DNA of 5,078 nucleotides from an uncultured Blautia sp. (lineage in GTDB: Bacteria > Bacillota > Clostridia > Lachnospirales > Lachnospiraceae), in NCBI GenBank assembly GCA_934437695.1, contig CAKSAW010000082.1, forward strand, positions 1 to 5,078. The letters are read 5' to 3'. Made by a program: the position numbers and the translations under genes. Shown here one piece after another: positions 1 to 5,078 of the stretch. The notes under the pieces were generated by a model that saw only the letters and a program-made list of their open reading frames with translations, was not told the DNA's origin and searched no databases. Each line of letters starts with the position of its first letter. Position 1 is the stretch's first letter.

Positions 1-17
1 ATATTCACAATTTCTGT

Positions 18-46
18 ATTATACAAAAAAGCACCCGGATTGTCAA
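18..46 (-). promoter_or_regulatory. Perfect-consensus sigma-A-type promoter firing out of the window
   Basis: Read on the minus strand, TTGACA (41-46) is followed by exactly 17 bases and then TATAAT (18-23). Both hexamers and the spacer match the vegetative (sigma-A/sigma-70) consensus exactly. Transcription would start at an A around position 11-12 and run off the left edge, so the target gene is not visible. Such a complete match suggests a highly expressed gene, for example a stable RNA or a translation-related gene; that is inference. The site overlaps the terminator of the dusB operon. Confidence 0.85.
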
Positions 47-63
47 GCATTCCGAGCGCCTTT
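25..63 (-). terminator. Intrinsic terminator of the dusB operon
   Basis: On the minus strand, GCGCTCGGA (51-59) pairs with TCCGGGTGC (31-39) in a 9-bp stem with two G-U wobbles and an 11-base loop (40-50), followed directly by six Ts (25-30). AAAG (60-63) can pair with the first Ts and lengthen the stem base. The hairpin starts about 40 bp after the dusB stop. The wobbles become A-C mismatches in a plus-strand transcript, which supports leftward function. The loop contains the -35 box of the next promoter. Confidence 0.8.
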
Positions 64-102
64 GCTATTGTTTATATTTCTCATTTCACATGGTTTTAAC
101 TT

Positions 103-1110
103 TTATTCTAATCTTGATAAAAGCGCCTCCAGAGCTTCATAACTTTCTATGGTATTTGACTCTCTTCTAAGTCCGGCACTGTGACGCATACCTGCTGTAT
201 ACCAAGCAACATGTTTACGCATCTCACGGATCCCTACGAATTCGCCTTTTAACTCAATCTGTTTTCTGGCATGACGCAGGATCATCTCCCGGATTTCTTC
301 TGCAGATGGACGTTCCTGCAGTTCCCCTGTCTGAAAATAATGATTCATCTCTCTAAACAGCCACGGATTCCCTCTCACTGCACGTCCGATCATCACTGCA
401 TCACATCCTGTCTGTTTCATCAGTGCTTCTGCTTTCAATGGAGAATCCACATCCCCATTTCCAATCACCGGAATGGTAAGCGCCTCTTTTACTCTGCGGA
501 TCGTATCCCAGTCTGCTGTACCGGAATAGTACTGCTGTCTGGTACGTCCATGTACTGCAATAGCAGCTGCGCCAGCATCTTCAATACGTTTTGCGATCTC
601 CACAATATCTACAGGCTCATTTTCAAAACCAATACGCACTTTGACAGTAAGCGGTTTACTGATAGCAGACGATACCTTTCGGACAATCTCCTCAATCAGA
701 TCCGGCTTTTTCAGCAGTGCAGAACCTTCTCCGTTGTTAACAACCTTTGGTACCGGACATCCCATATTGATATCCAGGATGTCGAAATCTCTGTCTTCAA
801 TAGATTTTGCAACTTCAGCCATAAGATCCGGCTCACTGCCGAAAAGCTGCATAGAAACCGGATGTTCACATGGATTGATTTCCATTAATGCAATAGTATT
901 TTTGTTATGAAAAGAAATCGCTTTTGCACTGATCATTTCCATACAGATCAGTCCTGCACCCTGTTCTTTGCAGAGGGTTCGAAATGGCAGGTCTGTAACA
1001 CCTGCCATTGGTGCAAGAACGAATGGATTGTCAATCTCCACATTTCCTATTTTCCACTGCATCTTCATGAATGGTTCTCTCGCCTGTACCGGCTCATTCT
1101 TTGTCTGCAT
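103..1110 (-). CDS. dusB: tRNA-dihydrouridine synthase, DusB type
   Basis: This is a flavoenzyme that reduces uridine to 5,6-dihydrouridine in the D-loop of tRNAs, using FMN and NADPH in the cytoplasm. The chosen ATG gives 335 residues, close to the family norm. In this numbering the FMN-barrel opening motif APMAGVTD is at 33-40. The catalytic cysteine is Cys118 in NMGCPV. Phosphate- and flavin-contacting segments are VKVRIG (156-161), HGRTRQ (187-192), GNGDV (217-221) and IGRAVRGNPW (241-250). The remaining C-terminal part is the helical tRNA-binding domain. The ATG lies 4 bp after the upstream TGA, with GAGGA 8 bp ahead. An upstream in-frame GTG at 1125 would add 5 residues; a later ATG at 1068 would give a more typical N-terminus near MKMQWKIGNVEI. 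It is the last gene of the block, followed by an intrinsic terminator. The Dus family is certain; the DusB subtype is likely from Firmicute context. Confidence 0.95.
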   Translation of the reverse strand: MQTKNEPVQAREPFMKMQWKIGNVEIDNPFVLAPMAGVTDLPFRTLCKEQGAGLICMEMISAKAISFHNKNTIALMEINPCEHPVSMQLFGSEPDLMAEVAKSIEDRDFDILDINMGCPVPKVVNNGEGSALLKKPDLIEEIVRKVSSAISKPLTVKVRIGFENEPVDIVEIAKRIEDAGAAAIAVHGRTRQQYYSGTADWDTIRRVKEALTIPVIGNGDVDSPLKAEALMKQTGCDAVMIGRAVRGNPWLFREMNHYFQTGELQERPSAEEIREMILRHARKQIELKGEFVGIREMRKHVAWYTAGMRHSAGLRRESNTIESYEALEALLSRLE

Positions 1111-1114
1111 GAAA

Positions 1115-1480
1115 TCAGTCCTCACTGCCCTGTGTTTTCTTCAGTTCTTCCTCCGGGATATCTCCAAGAAAGAATACCTTATAATACATTTCCAGAGATT
1201 CCAGAAGTTCCTTCTTTTCCTGCTGAAGCTGTTTGATCTTCAGTCCACTTCCAATCTCATCATAACGTGCATCTGCTTCCAGCGCTTCTGTTTTAAACTG
1301 CAATCTGCCGTCCTCGTCAAATTCCAGCATCAGGATTCCGCCTACATCCTCTGTGTAAAGAACACACATGATCTGCAGTTCTTTTTTCACATGATCCGGA
1401 AGAGCATTAAAATCCTGATTAAAATAAAATTTCTTCTCATAGGCGCTTGCACCGCAGAGAGTAATATTGTCCTGATACAT
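1115..1480 (-). CDS. Conserved-looking small acidic protein of unknown function
   Basis: This encodes 121 residues with no catalytic motif that I recognise. It has no signal peptide or membrane segment, so it is probably cytoplasmic. Residues 1-65 look like a compact alpha/beta region, with short hydrophobic strands near LQIMCVLYT and GGILMLEF. Residues 78-104 form a highly charged helix with coiled-coil character (KIKQLQQEKKELLESLEMYY). The C-terminus is acidic and polar. Only two cysteines are present (Cys9 and Cys39), not arranged as a metal site. It lies 38 bp after birA and 4 bp before the dusB ATG, so it is almost certainly cotranscribed and is a genuine gene: it has an AGAGGG ribosome site 12 bp upstream and normal codon-like composition. 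It resembles a domain-of-unknown-function family that I associate with Lachnospiraceae (possibly DUF6145, from memory and uncertain). Position alone does not justify a role in tRNA modification or biotinylation. Confidence 0.85.
   Translation of the reverse strand: MYQDNITLCGASAYEKKFYFNQDFNALPDHVKKELQIMCVLYTEDVGGILMLEFDEDGRLQFKTEALEADARYDEIGSGLKIKQLQQEKKELLESLEMYYKVFFLGDIPEEELKKTQGSED
1119..1123 (-). promoter_or_regulatory. dusB ribosome binding site inside the upstream gene
   Basis: GAGGA on the minus strand sits 8 bp before the ATG at 1110 and within the last codons of the upstream gene, whose TGA (1115-1117) falls between them. This favours the 1110 start over the GTG at 1125 and implies translational coupling. 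Confidence 0.6.
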
Positions 1481-1492
1481 AAATTACTGTTT

Positions 1493-1498
1493 CCCTCT
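1493..1498 (-). promoter_or_regulatory. Ribosome binding site of the unknown gene
   Basis: AGAGGG on the minus strand precedes the ATG at 1480 by 12 bases. That is slightly long but acceptable spacing. It is the only purine-rich site in the 38-bp gap after birA. Confidence 0.55.
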
Positions 1499-1518
1499 TT
1501 CGAAATTATTCGGAATCT

Positions 1519-2328
1519 TTATACATAACTGTAAAGTCCACGCACCGAAACTTCTCCTGCACTGACTTTCACAACTTCTTTATCCTGCTTCTCCACAAGC
1601 AGTTCACCTTTTTCATCAATTCCTCTGCAGATTCCCTCAAAGCTTCTTTCACCATTAATCACTCTGACAGGCTGATCCAGGTTTGCAAGAATTCTGTGGT
1701 AATCCTCCAACAGATAAGTAAAATCGCAAGTCTGTACGAATTTCTCGTAGTTGATCTCAAAATATTTCATTACCAGTGCAATCACCTGATTTCTGTCATA
1801 TTCATGACCGCCTTCCAGAAGCAGTGAGGTTGCTTTATCCTGCATTTCTTCTGGAAATTCTTCCAGATTTACATTGACTCCCACACCTATGAGAACATAA
1901 TTGATCTTTACGCCATTTGTACCCATCTCTGTCAGGATCCCACAGATCTTTTTCCTGGAGATCACAATATCGTTGGGCCATTTGATACTTACATCAAACC
2001 CCAGTTCCTCTGCTGCCTGTGCAACTGCCAGTCCCATGACCAGAGTCAGCATGGACGCATACTGCGGAGAAAATTCCGGTCTGAGAAGCAAAGTCATCAT
2101 CACTGAGCTTCCCTCCGGAGCTTCCCATTTTCTGTCAAAACGCCCTCTGCCTGCAGACTGAAATTCTGCTACTGCCAGTGTTCCATGCTCTGCGCCTTCT
2201 TTTGCAAGACGTTTGATCCAGGAATTCGTGGAATCTGTTTCTTTTGCAAAATGGACGGTTTTGCCCGCCCATTTTGTATTTATTGCCTGTGAAATTGTTT
2301 CTTTATTATACAGAGTATTCTGTTCCAT
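1519..2328 (-). CDS. birA: Biotin--[acetyl-CoA-carboxylase] ligase, monofunctional (no HTH)
   Basis: The enzyme activates biotin with ATP to biotinyl-5'-AMP and transfers it to the target lysine of biotin-dependent carboxylases or decarboxylases. It has 269 residues. The catalytic domain starts almost at the N-terminus with DSTN (32-35). The biotinyl-AMP loop follows at QSAGRGRFDRKW (57-68), including GRGR (60-63), then KWPND (116-120) with the active-site lysine Lys116. GILTE (130-134) and IGVGVNVN (147-154) complete the core. A small SH3-like C-terminal domain runs from about 218 to the end (GLYSYV). The roughly 60-residue N-terminal winged helix of bifunctional BirA is missing, so this is a group I ligase and should not repress biotin genes itself. 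Its ATG overlaps the carbamoyltransferase stop (TAATG), with GGAG 8 bp upstream inside that gene, which indicates translational coupling. No biotin synthesis or transport gene is nearby. Confidence 0.95.
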   Translation of the reverse strand: MEQNTLYNKETISQAINTKWAGKTVHFAKETDSTNSWIKRLAKEGAEHGTLAVAEFQSAGRGRFDRKWEAPEGSSVMMTLLLRPEFSPQYASMLTLVMGLAVAQAAEELGFDVSIKWPNDIVISRKKICGILTEMGTNGVKINYVLIGVGVNVNLEEFPEEMQDKATSLLLEGGHEYDRNQVIALVMKYFEINYEKFVQTCDFTYLLEDYHRILANLDQPVRVINGERSFEGICRGIDEKGELLVEKQDKEVVKVSAGEVSVRGLYSYV

Positions 2329-3329
2329 TATCTGTTCTCCGGCTCTCCCAGGGTTGCCACCATAACAGCCTTAATCGTATGCATACGGTTCTCAGCCTCG
2401 TCAAATACCTTTGACTGCTCAGACTCAAATACCTCGTCTGTCACTTCCATGTCTGTCAGGTTAAATCTCTCTCCCATTTCCTTACCGATCTTTGTCTTAA
2501 GATCATGGAATGCCGGCAGGCAATGAAGGAAGATTGCTTTCTCTCCTGCATTCTTCATAACATCTTTTGTTACTTTATAAGGTGTCAGATCATGAATTCT
2601 CTCTGTCCATACTTCATCCGGTTCACCCATGGATACCCATACATCTGTATAGATAACATCCGCATCCTTTGTGCCGGCCTGAACATCCTCAGTCAGAGTA
2701 ATGCTTCCGCCGGATGCTTTTGCATATTCCTCACACTGAGCAACCAGTTCAGCATTCGGGAAATATTTCGCAGTTGTGCAGGCTACAAAATGCATTCCAA
2801 GCTTTGTGCAGGCAACCATCAGGGAATTGCCCATGTTATAACGGGCATCACCCATGTATACAAGCTTACGTCCTTTTAAATCTCCGAAATGCTCACGGAT
2901 AGTCAGCATATCTGCGATCATCTGTGTTGGATGATATTCATTTGTAAGTCCGTTCCACACCGGAACACCTGCATGTTTTGCAAGCTCTTCCACAACTTCC
3001 TGGCCAAATCCGCGATATTCAATACCATCATACATTCTTCCCAGAACTCTCGCTGTATCAGCGATGCTTTCTTTCTTACCGATCTGAGAACCTGTAGGAT
3101 CCAGATATGTGCTTCCCATTCCAAGATCATGCGCTGCTACTTCAAAAGCACAGCGTGTTCTTGTACTTGTTTTCTCAAAGATCAGGGCAATGTTTTTGCC
3201 TTTATAATACTCATGAAGCTCACCTGCTTTTTTCTTTGCTTTCAATTCTGCTGATAAGTCAATGAGATATGTGATTTCGTCCGGTGTAAAGTCTTTCAGT
3301 GTCAGAAAGTTTCTTCCTTTTAAGTTCAT
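2328..3329 (-). CDS. argF: Ornithine carbamoyltransferase
   Basis: It catalyses carbamoyl phosphate + ornithine to citrulline + phosphate (arginine biosynthesis), or the reverse in the arginine deiminase pathway. The 333-residue length matches the long OTC class. The carbamoyl-phosphate motif STRTR is at 55-59, with KKES at 85-88. HPTQ is at 133-136. The ornithine-binding DVWVSMGE is at 229-236, and the catalytic HCLPAFHD is at 269-276. The C-terminal closing segment ENRMHTIKA is at 313-321. The sequence, including [25 protein letters not shown] and YRGF, closely resembles the E. coli ArgF/Pseudomonas ArcB group as I remember it, so the anabolic or catabolic direction cannot be set from sequence alone. 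No arcA or arcC lies in the window. It begins 29 bp after the SPFH gene with a GGGGAG site, and its stop overlaps the birA start. I see no clear arginine operator in the short upstream gap. The alternative name would be arcB. Confidence 0.96.
   Translation of the reverse strand: MNLKGRNFLTLKDFTPDEITYLIDLSAELKAKKKAGELHEYYKGKNIALIFEKTSTRTRCAFEVAAHDLGMGSTYLDPTGSQIGKKESIADTARVLGRMYDGIEYRGFGQEVVEELAKHAGVPVWNGLTNEYHPTQMIADMLTIREHFGDLKGRKLVYMGDARYNMGNSLMVACTKLGMHFVACTTAKYFPNAELVAQCEEYAKASGGSITLTEDVQAGTKDADVIYTDVWVSMGEPDEVWTERIHDLTPYKVTKDVMKNAGEKAIFLHCLPAFHDLKTKIGKEMGERFNLTDMEVTDEVFESEQSKVFDEAENRMHTIKAVMVATLGEPENR
2337..2340 (-). promoter_or_regulatory. birA ribosome binding site within the end of argF
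   Basis: GGAG on the minus strand lies 8 bp before the birA ATG and is embedded in the last sense codons of the carbamoyltransferase gene. With the TAATG stop/start overlap it supports re-initiation or coupled translation. Confidence 0.65.
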
Positions 3330-3336
3330 AATAATT

Positions 3337-3344
3337 CTCTCCCC
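3337..3344 (-). promoter_or_regulatory. argF ribosome binding site
   Basis: GGGGAGAG on the minus strand lies just upstream of the ATG at 3329 (GGGGAG ends 9 bp before it). It occupies much of the 29-bp gap after the tandem TAA TAA stops of the SPFH gene, leaving no room for a terminator, so argF is probably cotranscribed with it. Confidence 0.65.
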
Positions 3345-3358
3345 GATGTCGTTTTTTA

Positions 3359-4300
3359 TTATTTATCTGTTTCAGGTTTCGGATCAGTTACGATCTCTTT
3401 CAGAGAACCTGCCAGACCTGCGATCCCCTGAATATCAGATGGAATAATAATCTTGGTTGCCTTGCCGTCTGCTGCTTTTGCAAATGCTTCCAGACTCTTT
3501 AATGTGAGAACTGCTTCATCTGCTCCTGCTTCTCTGATCATACGGATACCCTCTGCGTTAGCATTCTGTACCTTCAGAACTGCCTCAGCCTGGCCTTCCG
3601 CCTCTTTGATCATACGCTCTTTCTGAGCTTCTGCACGAAGGATCGCTGCCTGTTTCTCGGCCTCTGCATCCAGAATGGCAGACTGCTTTTTACCTTCTGC
3701 AACAAGAATTGTAGATTTCTTCTGACCTTCTGCGATCAGGATTGCCTCTCGTCTTTCACGCTCAGCCTTCATCTGTTTCTCCATTGCATCCTGGATAGCT
3801 GCCGGAGGAATAATATTCTTTAATTCCACACGGTTAACCTTGATTCCCCATGGATCAGTCGCCTCATCAAGAGAAGCTCTCATCTTGGTATTGATAGTTT
3901 CACGGGATGTCAGTGTTTCATCCAGTTCCATATCACCGATAATATTTCTTAAGGTTGTTGCGGACAGATTCTCGATCGCCATGATCGGATTCTCCACACC
4001 ATAGGTATAAAGCTTCGGATCTGTGATCTGAAAGAACACAACTGTATCGATCTGCATAGTTACGTTATCCTTTGTGATAACCGGCTGCGGTGGAAAATCG
4101 ACTACCTGTTCCTTCAGATTTACTTTTCTCGCTACCCGTTCAATAAATGGCATCTTGAAATGAATTCCTGTACTCCAGGTAGCCTGATAAGCACCCAGAC
4201 GTTCAAGGATCACTGCATATGCCTGCGGCACGATACGGATACAGGATGCAAGAACCCATACCGCAATGATGATAATGACTATCAGAAAAATCACGCCCAT
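3359..4300 (-). CDS. SPFH-domain membrane protein, QmcA-like paraslipin
   Basis: This is a stomatin/prohibitin-superfamily protein expected to oligomerise at the cytoplasmic membrane and organise membrane microdomains or proteases; its biochemical role in this organism is unknown. It has 313 residues, close to E. coli QmcA (about 305). One N-terminal hydrophobic anchor spans about 3-20. The SPFH (Band 7) domain runs about 21-180, with [15 protein letters not shown] (24-38), [18 protein letters not shown] (111-128) and [15 protein letters not shown] (149-163). A long Ala/Glu/Lys helix from about 175 to 255 contains six 11-residue repeats. A hydrophobic, Gly-containing C-terminal segment follows ([16 protein letters not shown], 283-298). 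It starts 2 bp after the nfeD stop, with an ideal AAGGAGG site, and ends with tandem TAA TAA. Pairing with NfeD is the classic arrangement (compare qmcA-ybbJ). It is closer to QmcA/paraslipin than to flotillin, which is longer. Confidence 0.93.
   Translation of the reverse strand: MGVIFLIVIIIIAVWVLASCIRIVPQAYAVILERLGAYQATWSTGIHFKMPFIERVARKVNLKEQVVDFPPQPVITKDNVTMQIDTVVFFQITDPKLYTYGVENPIMAIENLSATTLRNIIGDMELDETLTSRETINTKMRASLDEATDPWGIKVNRVELKNIIPPAAIQDAMEKQMKAERERREAILIAEGQKKSTILVAEGKKQSAILDAEAEKQAAILRAEAQKERMIKEAEGQAEAVLKVQNANAEGIRMIREAGADEAVLTLKSLEAFAKAADGKATKIIIPSDIQGIAGLAGSLKEIVTDPKPETDK
3554..3751 (-). repeat. Six 11-residue (hendecad) repeats in the SPFH protein
   Basis: Residues 184-249 divide without gaps into six 11-mers: [55 protein letters not shown] and [11 protein letters not shown]. 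The first four share a xx(A/T)ILxAEGxK pattern; the last two are degenerate. The 11-residue period predicts a straight or slightly right-handed coiled coil rather than a heptad one. The same period is visible in E. coli QmcA as I recall it, so this is a family trait rather than a local duplication. Confidence 0.85.
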
Positions 4301-4302
4301 AA

Positions 4303-4737
4303 CTAATCCTCCTTATTTTGTTTTACAATAAGCTTCACACCGCGTATTTCCTTAATGATAACAACGGTGTCTTTGCCGATCTTTTCGTCATCGGCAGAAC
4401 GTGCAGTCCATTCAATATCATTGATACGGACCTGACCTGTCTGTGCCAGATTGTCAATATCCTGAATCACAACTGCTTTTTTTCCGATCAGACTGTCTGC
4501 ATTTGTCTGTGTGGTTTCTTTGTTAAAGTACTTCATGGCCAGTGGTCTGGTAAAGATCAGAAGTACCAGGGAAACACACAGAAACAGCAGTATCTGTACA
4601 GTGAGGTTCGCGCCTGCATAACATGCAATGGCAGCGACCAGTGAGCCACCCGCAAACCAGATGGTAGTCAGTCCTGCTGTGATTGCTTCTATTACAAGCA
4701 ATAAAGCAAGAATTCCAAGCCATATCAAAGGCTGCAT
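4303..4737 (-). CDS. NfeD-family membrane protein, short form
   Basis: This is a partner protein of SPFH/stomatin-like proteins, thought to act with them in membrane quality control or microdomain organisation. It has 144 residues. Three hydrophobic segments lie at about 4-22, 25-42 and 46-64; the first two include the family-typical AITAGLTTIWFAGGSLVA (18-35). A soluble C-terminal OB-fold-like domain spans about 84-140, with LIGKKAVV near its start and IEWTARS (108-114) as the recognisable NfeD signature. The ClpP-like serine protease domain of long NfeD proteins is absent, so this short form should have no protease activity. The start is supported by AAGGGGGAG just upstream. The stop is 2 bp before the SPFH start, which is the usual NfeD-SPFH operon pairing. 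It resembles E. coli YbbJ in size and layout. Confidence 0.92.
   Translation of the reverse strand: MQPLIWLGILALLLVIEAITAGLTTIWFAGGSLVAAIACYAGANLTVQILLFLCVSLVLLIFTRPLAMKYFNKETTQTNADSLIGKKAVVIQDIDNLAQTGQVRINDIEWTARSADDEKIGKDTVVIIKEIRGVKLIVKQNKED
4308..4314 (-). promoter_or_regulatory. SPFH gene ribosome binding site inside nfeD
   Basis: AAGGAGG on the minus strand matches the anti-Shine-Dalgarno sequence fully and lies 7 bp before the ATG at 4300. It also encodes the Lys-Glu-Asp tail of NfeD, so both proteins should be made from one message, with strong initiation on the SPFH gene. Confidence 0.85.
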
Positions 4738-4741
4738 GAAA

Positions 4742-4750
4742 CTCCCCCTT
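4742..4750 (-). promoter_or_regulatory. nfeD ribosome binding site
   Basis: AAGGGGGAG on the minus strand lies just before the ATG at 4737. The G run ends 6 bp and the final GAG 4 bp from the start codon. It supports the annotated start over any downstream Met. Confidence 0.65.
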
Positions 4751-4752
4751 TC

Positions 4753-4805
4753 TTATATGTGCTGCATCATCATATAAACATATCTGTCTGTAAAATATCA
4801 GATAT
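4753..4805 (-). repeat. Two tandem 7-bp inverted repeats in the nfeD leader
   Basis: On the minus strand, ATATCTG (4799-4805) pairs with CAGATAT (4780-4786) across a 12-base loop. After a 2-base gap, TTATATG (4771-4777) pairs with CATATAA (4753-4759) across an 11-base loop. The second repeat ends just before the nfeD ribosome site. Both stems are perfect but AT-rich and lack a T-tract, so they are not convincing terminators. They could be weak leader hairpins or chance in AT-rich DNA. Confidence 0.4.
4766..4794 (-). promoter_or_regulatory. Weak candidate promoter for the nfeD operon
   Basis: On the minus strand, TTTACA (4789-4794, 5 of 6 matches to the -35 consensus) is followed by 17 bases and GATGAT (4766-4771, 4 of 6). 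A better hexamer, TATGAT (4769-4774), is only 14 bases away. This is the only promoter-like arrangement I see in the 71-bp gap and it is marginal; read-through from the methyltransferase gene is equally possible. Confidence 0.2.
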
Positions 4806-4808
4806 ACG

Positions 4809-5078
4809 TTATCTCCTCTGACGTGCAGCTTCATACATGAGAATCCCTGACGCCATAGCAGCATTCAGTGATTCTACCTTGCCACACATAGGAATCCTGA
4901 TCAGACAGTCTGCACTCTCTGCAGCTTCATCTGTAAGTCCTTTTCCCTCATTGCCGATCAGAAATGCAGTTCCTCCTGTATAGGACTCCTGATCATAAGA
5001 GTTCTTTCCATGCAGATGTGCCGCAAATGTACGGATATTTCTGTTCTTAAATTCCTGAGTTAATGATACCACACTTTC
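4809..5078 (-). CDS. SpoU/TrmH-family RNA 2'-O-ribose methyltransferase, C-terminal part
   Basis: This is the 3' portion of a gene entering from the right edge: 89 codons plus TAA are visible, in frame to the last base (the first residues read ESVVSLTQEF). The GTG at 5072 is an internal valine, not a start. SpoU enzymes transfer a methyl group from S-adenosylmethionine to a ribose 2'-OH of rRNA or tRNA through a trefoil-knot fold. Motif 2, FLIGNEGKGL, is at visible residues 39-48. Motif 3, IPMCGKVESLNAAMASGILMYE, is at 62-83 and includes the SLN knot signature. Together they bind the cofactor and form the dimer interface. The N-terminal substrate-binding region and motif 1 are outside the window, so the RNA target and gene name cannot be assigned. 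A 71-bp gap separates it from nfeD, the longest intergenic gap in the block. Confidence 0.92.
   Translation of the reverse strand, partial: ESVVSLTQEFKNRNIRTFAAHLHGKNSYDQESYTGGTAFLIGNEGKGLTDEAAESADCLIRIPMCGKVESLNAAMASGILMYEAARQRR

Noticed and set aside
31..59. Bidirectional terminator at the left edge
   Set aside because: On the plus strand the two wobble pairs become A-C mismatches and no strong T-run follows, and no plus-strand gene ends there. Only leftward termination is supported.
271..888. Plus-strand open frame of about 205 codons inside dusB
   Set aside because: It lies wholly antisense to a clear Dus gene, is rich in Cys, His, Phe and Ile in the way reverse-complement frames usually are, has no recognisable domain and no ribosome site. 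It is a shadow.
968..1528. Plus-strand open frame of about 186 codons across the dusB/unknown-gene junction
   Set aside because: It is antisense to two supported genes, has Phe/Cys/Leu-biased composition and no motif or convincing ribosome site. It is a chance frame.
2918..3130. Minus-strand 70-codon frame within argF
   Set aside because: It is an alternate frame inside an intact OTC gene, with no ribosome site or motif.
3330..3358. Separate promoter or terminator between the SPFH gene and argF
   Set aside because: The gap is 29 bp, mostly stop codons, an A-run and the ribosome site. No hairpin with a T-tract and no TTGACA/TATAAT-like pair with proper spacing was found.
4523..4864. Minus-strand 113-codon frame overlapping the nfeD start and the methyltransferase end
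   Set aside because: It runs in a different frame from both real genes and crosses their ends, with Cys/His-rich sequence and no domain. NfeD has the ribosome site and family motifs.
1..5078. Mobile element, CRISPR array, phage, defence system or other novel accessory system
   Set aside because: No transposase, integrase, direct-repeat array or restriction/toxin-like gene is visible. Nearly all of the window is intact housekeeping genes on one strand with uniform composition.

Overview
This window looks like chromosomal core-genome DNA from a low-to-moderate GC Firmicute, most likely a Clostridia/Lachnospiraceae-type gut anaerobe. The evidence is the strong Shine-Dalgarno sites (AAGGAGG, GGGGAG), the Gram-positive-style gene set and the protein sequences. 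The family assignment is inferred from remembered resemblance; no database search was run. Every supported gene lies on the minus strand, so transcription runs right to left, and plus-strand open frames are antisense shadows.

Layout in transcription order: (1) the last 89 codons of a SpoU/TrmH-type RNA 2'-O-ribose methyltransferase, whose start lies beyond the right edge (4809-5078). (2) A 71-bp spacer with two tandem AT-rich inverted repeats and a weak promoter-like site. (3) A short NfeD-family membrane protein (4303-4737). (4) A QmcA-like SPFH/paraslipin protein (3359-4300), 2 bp after nfeD. (5) Ornithine carbamoyltransferase (2328-3329). (6) A biotin protein ligase without a DNA-binding domain (1519-2328), whose start overlaps the carbamoyltransferase stop by one base. 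(7) A 121-residue conserved-looking protein of unknown function (1115-1480). (8) A DusB-type tRNA dihydrouridine synthase (103-1110), 4 bp downstream. Gaps inside the block are -1 to 38 bp and I see no internal terminator, so genes 3-8 probably form one operon. It joins a membrane-scaffold pair with arginine/citrulline metabolism, biotinylation and tRNA modification, which is housekeeping grouping rather than one pathway.

The most distinctive non-coding structure is at the left end. A good intrinsic terminator closes the operon 40 bp after dusB. Overlapping it is a perfect-consensus vegetative promoter (TTGACA, 17 bp, TATAAT) pointing out of the window: its -35 box is in the hairpin loop and the terminator T-tract is in its spacer. 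The gene it drives is outside the window. I see no mobile element, CRISPR array, tRNA, rRNA or obviously novel system. The items most worth a second look are the terminator/promoter overlap and the unknown protein between birA and dusB.
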